A stretch of DNA of 64,000 bases from Endomicrobium sp. (GTDB taxonomy: Bacteria; Elusimicrobiota; Endomicrobiia; Endomicrobiales; Endomicrobiaceae): positions 17,312 through 81,311 of the forward strand of contig JAISHK010000007.1 in assembly GCA_031262585.1 (NCBI GenBank), written 5' to 3'. Positions 60,154 through 64,000 of the stretch are shown here, piece after piece. A model generated the notes under the pieces. It was not told where the DNA came from, did no database searches, and saw nothing but the letters and a program-made list of their open reading frames with translations. A program made the position numbers and the translations under genes. Positions within the stretch are counted from its first letter, which is position 1. The number at the start of each line of letters is the position of its first letter.

Positions 60154-61506
60154 ATGAGTATTTCTGTTTCTGATTTATGGGAAAAAGTTGTTGATAATCT
60201 TAAATTGTCGGTTGCTCCGGAAACTTACAATTTATGGATTTCTCCACTAAAACCTTTAACTTTTAAAAACAATATTTTTACTTTAGAAGTTCCTAATATA
60301 TATTTTTCGCAGTGGATAATCAATAATCAAAAAAAAAAAATTGAAACTGTTCTGTCGGATTATTATGGCCAACAAGTTGTTCTTGAGCTAAAACCGCAAC
60401 GAGATATTTCAGTATTAATAAAAAAGGTTGAAGATACACCGGAACACACAGGTAGTTTTGCCCCTATAATGCAAAAAGATCAAATAAATCCCAAATACAC
60501 TTTTGCAGGGTTTGTTATTGGTGCTTCCAATAGATTTGCTCATGGTTGTGCAGAAGCTGTAGCCAAAAGTCCTGGGAGACAGTTTAATCCTTTATTTATG
60601 TATAGTGGAGTTGGTCTTGGAAAAACGCATTTATTACATGCTATAGGGAACTATATTAAGCAAACTAATTCTAATTTAAAAGTTTTGTATATTACATGTG
60701 AAAAATTTGTCACAGAATTTATAGAGTCAATTCGCTTTGATAAAATTTCTTCTTTCAAGAGTAAATACAGAAATCTTGATTGTTTGTTAATAGATGATAT
60801 TCAGTTTTTAGTTGGGAAAGAAAGTTCTCAAGAGGAGTTTTTTCACATGTTTAATAGTCTTTTCAACTTAAAAAAACAAGTTGTTGTTTCTTCAGATAGG
60901 CCACCAAAAGAACTTGAAAGGGTAGAAGAGAGGCTTATTTCAAGGTTTGAATGGGGGATTATAGCCGATATTCAGTCTCCTGATTTAGAAACAAGAATAG
61001 CAATATTGCGTAAAAAAGCTGAAGAAGAAAAGATATATATTCCAGATGATGTTGTTTTATGCATAGCAACTCAAGTAAAATCCAATATAAGACAACTTGA
61101 AGGTTCTCTTTTGAGAATAAGTGCCTTTTCTTTGTTTACTGGAACGCCTTTGACTGTGGATTCTGTACAAAAGATATTAAAAGATATAATTAAAACTGAC
61201 GAATCTGCTCGTGTAACAATAGAGACTATCCAAAAAGTTGTTGCTGAAGAGTTTAATATTGATATTAGAAATATGAAATCTAAACGTAGAACTGATGCAG
61301 TAGCTTTTCCTCGGCAAATTGCGATGTATCTTGCAAGGATGCTTACAGATGAGTTTTCAACAAATGCGATTGGTGATGCTTTTGGTGGAAGAGATCACTC
61401 TACAGTTATGCATGCGTGTAACAAAATAAAAGAAAAAATGAATTCTGATCCTTACTTTAATGCTAAAATTAACCAACTTATCAAAAAAATTCATAATTCA
61501 GATTAA
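60154..61506 (+). CDS. dnaA: Chromosomal replication initiator DnaA
   Basis: Binds the origin and melts it. 450 residues, complete. N-terminal domain I has VAPETYNLWISPLKPL; the AAA+ domain has YSGVGLGKTHLLHAIGNYI (Walker A near residue 152), LDCLLIDDIQFLVGKESSQEEFF (Walker B) and VSSDRPPKEL with the arginine-finger region ERLISRFEWG. The DNA-binding domain IV carries the signature FGGRDHSTVMHACNKI. AGGGAT lies before the ATG. With dnaE it shows that replication initiation and elongation are kept even though ParAB is lost. Confidence 0.97.
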   Translation: MSISVSDLWEKVVDNLKLSVAPETYNLWISPLKPLTFKNNIFTLEVPNIYFSQWIINNQKKKIETVLSDYYGQQVVLELKPQRDISVLIKKVEDTPEHTGSFAPIMQKDQINPKYTFAGFVIGASNRFAHGCAEAVAKSPGRQFNPLFMYSGVGLGKTHLLHAIGNYIKQTNSNLKVLYITCEKFVTEFIESIRFDKISSFKSKYRNLDCLLIDDIQFLVGKESSQEEFFHMFNSLFNLKKQVVVSSDRPPKELERVEERLISRFEWGIIADIQSPDLETRIAILRKKAEEEKIYIPDDVVLCIATQVKSNIRQLEGSLLRISAFSLFTGTPLTVDSVQKILKDIIKTDESARVTIETIQKVVAEEFNIDIRNMKSKRRTDAVAFPRQIAMYLARMLTDEFSTNAIGDAFGGRDHSTVMHACNKIKEKMNSDPYFNAKINQLIKKIHNSD

Positions 61507-61707
61507 ATTTTTTTGTCTTGTAAATAAAGTAATTTCTATTGGTTCCTAAAAAGTGTCCTTATACTTATCAAATATCTTATAGTGATTTATAGTGAAAGTA
61601 TTGAAAGTGTTAAAAATTAAAAATGTAGTTGATTTTGATAAGGTAAGTAGCGTTGTGTATATTTTTATTGCAGATAGTTAAGGTTGTTTTTTAATTTTCA
61701 AATAAGG

Positions 61708-61713
61708 TATAAT
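61708..61713 (+). promoter_or_regulatory. Candidate -10 box of the permease pair
   Basis: A perfect TATAAT at 61708-61713, 18 bases after TTGTTT at 61684-61689 (a weak -35), and 34 bases before the first permease gene. The remaining 200 bases after dnaA show nothing else. Confidence 0.5.
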
Positions 61714-61746
61714 ACAAAAACTGTTATTTAAAGATTGGAGGTTTGA

Positions 61747-63150
61747 ATGTGCCAACCTCAAAAGAGTACGTTACAACGCAAACTTAAAGGTCGTCATATA
61801 CAATTTATAGCACTTAGTGGAGCAGTTGGAACGGGTTTATTTTTAGGCGTTGGCAATGCAATTGTTTCAGCTGGTCCGTCTGTTCTTTTAGGTTACTTGA
61901 TTTCGGGACTTGTAATATTTTTTATTATGCGTCAACTTGGTGAAATGGATACTGATGAACCTATGGCTGGTTCTTTTAGTTATTTTGCCTATAAATATTG
62001 GGGAGATTTTCCGGGTTTTCTAGCGGGTTGGAATTATTGGGTTTTATACGTTATGATAGGCATAGCTGAGCTAACGGCAGCAGCGGTTTATATTCAATAT
62101 TGGTTCCCAATGGTAGCAACTTGGAAAACTGCTCTATTTTTCTTTACGATAATGAATATATTAAATCTTATTGCTGTAAAAATTTATGGAGAAATAGAGT
62201 TTTGGTTTTCCATTATAAAAGTAACAGCTATATGCATTATGATTTTAACTGGTTGTTACATATTGTTTATAAATCCTAATTTAGTTGATGGCGCAACTGT
62301 TAAAAATTTATGGCAATCTATCGGAGACGTACGAACAGGGAATAGTATTATTAGGGGTTTTTTTCCTAATGGTGTTGTAGGCTTTATGACTGCTATGCCA
62401 GTAATAATATTTGCTTTTGGTGGATTGGAACTTATTGGAATAACAGCTGCTGAAACGGAAGAGCCAACCAAAACAATTCCTAAAGCTGTAAATCAAGTTG
62501 TATTTCGTATTTTATTTTTTTACATTGGAGCTATTGCTACACTTTTATCTTTATACCATTGGAGTAATTTAAAGTCGAATGATAGTCCTTTTGTATTAAT
62601 TTTTGATAGAATTGGATTTAAGTATACTGCATGGACGCTCAATGTTGTAGTTTTGACTGCTGCGTTGTCTGTTTATAACAGTTGTATTTATAGCAATAGT
62701 CGTATGCTTTATGGTCTTGCTTTACAGAAAAATGCTCCTAAAGTTTTTACTGAAACCGCTAAAAATGGCATTCCAGTAAAGGCACAATTATTATCTGCTG
62801 CTTTAACGTTTGCTGTTGTGCCATTAAATTATTTTATACCACGATGGATTGACGCTTTTAAAATAACTGTAAATTTTGTAGTTGTATGTGCCCTTGTTAA
62901 TTGGATATTAATTACAATATCGCATCTAAAATTTAAAAAACAAAAGATCCTGGAAAATCATAAAACTTTATTTCCAGCTTTGTTTTATCCTTATTCAAAT
63001 TATATTACACTTATATTTTATGTCTTTATTTTATTTGTAATGATGTTGCCTCAACTTAGAATGACAAAACAAGTTATAGCCACGCCGATTTGGATTTGTA
63101 TTGTTTATATTTGGTATAAGATTTCCAAGGCAAAAAATATCTCATTTTAA
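61747..63150 (+). CDS. Amino-acid permease, APC superfamily (AAT family)
   Basis: 467 residues and about 12 membrane helices. It starts with the family's RKLKGRHIQFIALSGAVGTGLFLGVGNAI (helix 1 GS.IGTGLF), then GPSVLLGYLISG, FPGFLAGWNYW, VKIYGEIEFWFSIIKV and the AAETEEPTKTIPKAVNQV region near residue 240. These mark the AAT family of proton-coupled amino-acid importers (aromatic, Pro, Ser/Ala/Gly types). The exact substrate cannot be judged. GGAGG lies seven bases before the ATG. A paralogue follows after 28 bases. Two blocks are nearly identical in DNA to the paralogue (61977-62043 and 62444-62507), suggesting gene conversion. Confidence 0.92.
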   Translation: MCQPQKSTLQRKLKGRHIQFIALSGAVGTGLFLGVGNAIVSAGPSVLLGYLISGLVIFFIMRQLGEMDTDEPMAGSFSYFAYKYWGDFPGFLAGWNYWVLYVMIGIAELTAAAVYIQYWFPMVATWKTALFFFTIMNILNLIAVKIYGEIEFWFSIIKVTAICIMILTGCYILFINPNLVDGATVKNLWQSIGDVRTGNSIIRGFFPNGVVGFMTAMPVIIFAFGGLELIGITAAETEEPTKTIPKAVNQVVFRILFFYIGAIATLLSLYHWSNLKSNDSPFVLIFDRIGFKYTAWTLNVVVLTAALSVYNSCIYSNSRMLYGLALQKNAPKVFTETAKNGIPVKAQLLSAALTFAVVPLNYFIPRWIDAFKITVNFVVVCALVNWILITISHLKFKKQKILENHKTLFPALFYPYSNYITLIFYVFILFVMMLPQLRMTKQVIATPIWICIVYIWYKISKAKNISF

Positions 63151-63178
63151 TTTTTGTTATTTATTTTGGAGTTTTATT

Positions 63179-64000
63179 ATGCAAGAAATTTTTCAAACAA
63201 ATTCTTTAAAACGTAAACTTAAGAATAGGCATATACAATTTATAGCTCTTGGAAGCGCGATTGGAACTGGTCTATTTTTAGGTGCGAGTGCAGCTATTTT
63301 TTCAACAGGTCCTTCTATTATTTTGGGATATGTTTTAATCGGATTTTTGGTTTTTTTAATAATGCGTCAACTTGGTGAGATGATTACTAATGAACCTGCA
63401 GCTGGTTCTTCTAGTTATTTTGCCTATAAGTATTGGGGAGATTTTCCGGGTTTTCTAGCGGGTTGGAATTACTGGGTTGAATATATTCTTGTTGGTATAG
63501 TGGAGCTTATTGCAACAGTAGCATATGTGCAGTATTGTTTTCCCAGCTTAGAGGCATGGCAAATTTCTTTGTTCTTTTTTATTTTAGTGAATTTTGTTAA
63601 TCTTATAACTGTAAAAGTATATGGTGAGATTGAGTTTTGGTTTTCTTCAGTAAAAATATTTGCTGTTTGTGCTATGATTTTAGCGGGTTTATATATTCTT
63701 ATTTTTAATCCTGATTTGGTGACTGGAGCCACTGTTAAAAATTTGTGGCGTGTTGCAACTGTGGGTGTTCATATTGGAGATCCTTTTTTTGGTGGGTTTT
63801 TTACTCATGGTTTTATTGGATTTATGATGTCATTTCCAATTATAATTTTTGCTTTTGACGGTGTGGAATTAATAGGTCTTGCAGCTGCTGAAACGGAAGA
63901 GCCAACCAAAACAATTCCTAAAGCTGTAAATCAAGTTGTATTTCGAATTTTGATTTTTTATATAGGGTCACTTAGTGTGCTTTTATCTTTGTATCATTGG
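63179..64000 (+). CDS. Second amino-acid permease, tandem paralogue (cut by window edge)
   Basis: The frame starts at ATG 63179 with TGGAG about nine bases upstream and stays open to the end of the window, so the 3' end is outside. The 274 visible residues start QEIFQTNSLKRKLKNRHIQF, then SAIGTGLFLGASAAIFSTG and GGFFTHGFIGFMMSFPIII. Like its neighbour, it has FPGFLAGWNYW and AAETEEPTKTIPKAVNQV. Outside two near-identical blocks (63412-63478 and 63882-63945) the two proteins differ clearly, notably in the helix around WVEYILVGIVELIATVAY. They probably move different amino acids. Co-transcription with the first is likely. Confidence 0.9.
   Translation, partial: MQEIFQTNSLKRKLKNRHIQFIALGSAIGTGLFLGASAAIFSTGPSIILGYVLIGFLVFLIMRQLGEMITNEPAAGSSSYFAYKYWGDFPGFLAGWNYWVEYILVGIVELIATVAYVQYCFPSLEAWQISLFFFILVNFVNLITVKVYGEIEFWFSSVKIFAVCAMILAGLYILIFNPDLVTGATVKNLWRVATVGVHIGDPFFGGFFTHGFIGFMMSFPIIIFAFDGVELIGLAAAETEEPTKTIPKAVNQVVFRILIFYIGSLSVLLSLYHW

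Overview
The window is a very AT-rich bacterial chromosome segment in which about one third (roughly 20 kb) is gene-free and full of decayed coding sequence. Intact genes keep strong ribosome binding sites and well-conserved motifs. No IS element, CRISPR array, rRNA or tRNA gene was recognised. Low GC, relic genes, and the gene set (type III glutamine synthetase, ThiD2-type kinase, DUF4416, DUF116, PyrR, the rpmH-rnpA-yidD-yidC-jag cluster) suggest a host-restricted symbiont. A relative of the Elusimicrobiota/Endomicrobium termite-gut flagellate symbionts fits best; this lineage call is an inference, not a search result.

Layout. 0-2.6 kb: end of an NSS-family transporter and glnN. 2.6-4.2 kb: decayed parB and parA (minus strand) behind mnmE. 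4.4-8.7 kb (minus): mnmE, a small membrane protein, an FmdB-type zinc ribbon, a DEAD-box helicase and a DUF116 protein. 8.7-13.1 kb: 4.4 kb of decayed DNA with a glycosyltransferase-2 relic and a parS-like palindrome. 13.1-17.9 kb: dnaE-serS. 18.7-19.6 kb: folD. 20.9-24.8 kb: TPR membrane protein, decayed hldE-type nucleotidyltransferase, thiD2, decayed AlbA_2 protein, thiC. 24.9-27.1 kb: exported hypothetical, DUF4416 and a membrane phosphoesterase. 29.2-43.3 kb: a long plus-strand nucleotide cluster, purD-purE-pyrR-pyrB-pyrC-pyrK-(gap)-pyrD-pyrF-lysE family-pyrE-gltS-purM-purN-purB. 46.8-52.3 kb: lnt, prfB (programmed +1 frameshift), then rpsP-khpA-rimM(short)-trmD-rplS-rnhB from a near-consensus promoter. 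54.5-57.1 kb (minus): rpmH-rnpA-yidD-yidC-jag(short). 59.3-64 kb: rsmA, dnaA and two tandem APC amino-acid permeases, the second cut by the window edge.

How it works together. The cell keeps every step from carbamoyl phosphate to UMP and much of the purine pathway. It imports amino acids (NSS, GltS, two APC permeases) and assimilates ammonium with a type III glutamine synthetase, so glutamine supply and nucleotide synthesis are well protected. It retains core translation, membrane insertion, lipoprotein acylation and replication initiation (dnaA, dnaE). Decay has hit chromosome partitioning (parAB), surface polysaccharide functions (GT2, heptose nucleotidyltransferase) and a regulator-like AlbA_2 gene; rimM and jag are reduced to single domains.

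I did not find a convincing new biological system. The best leads are the loss of ParAB with a surviving parS-like site, the domain-reduced RimM and Jag, patches of 64 identical bases between the two permeases, and a pair of decayed, coding-like repeats at 45.9 and 52.6 kb.
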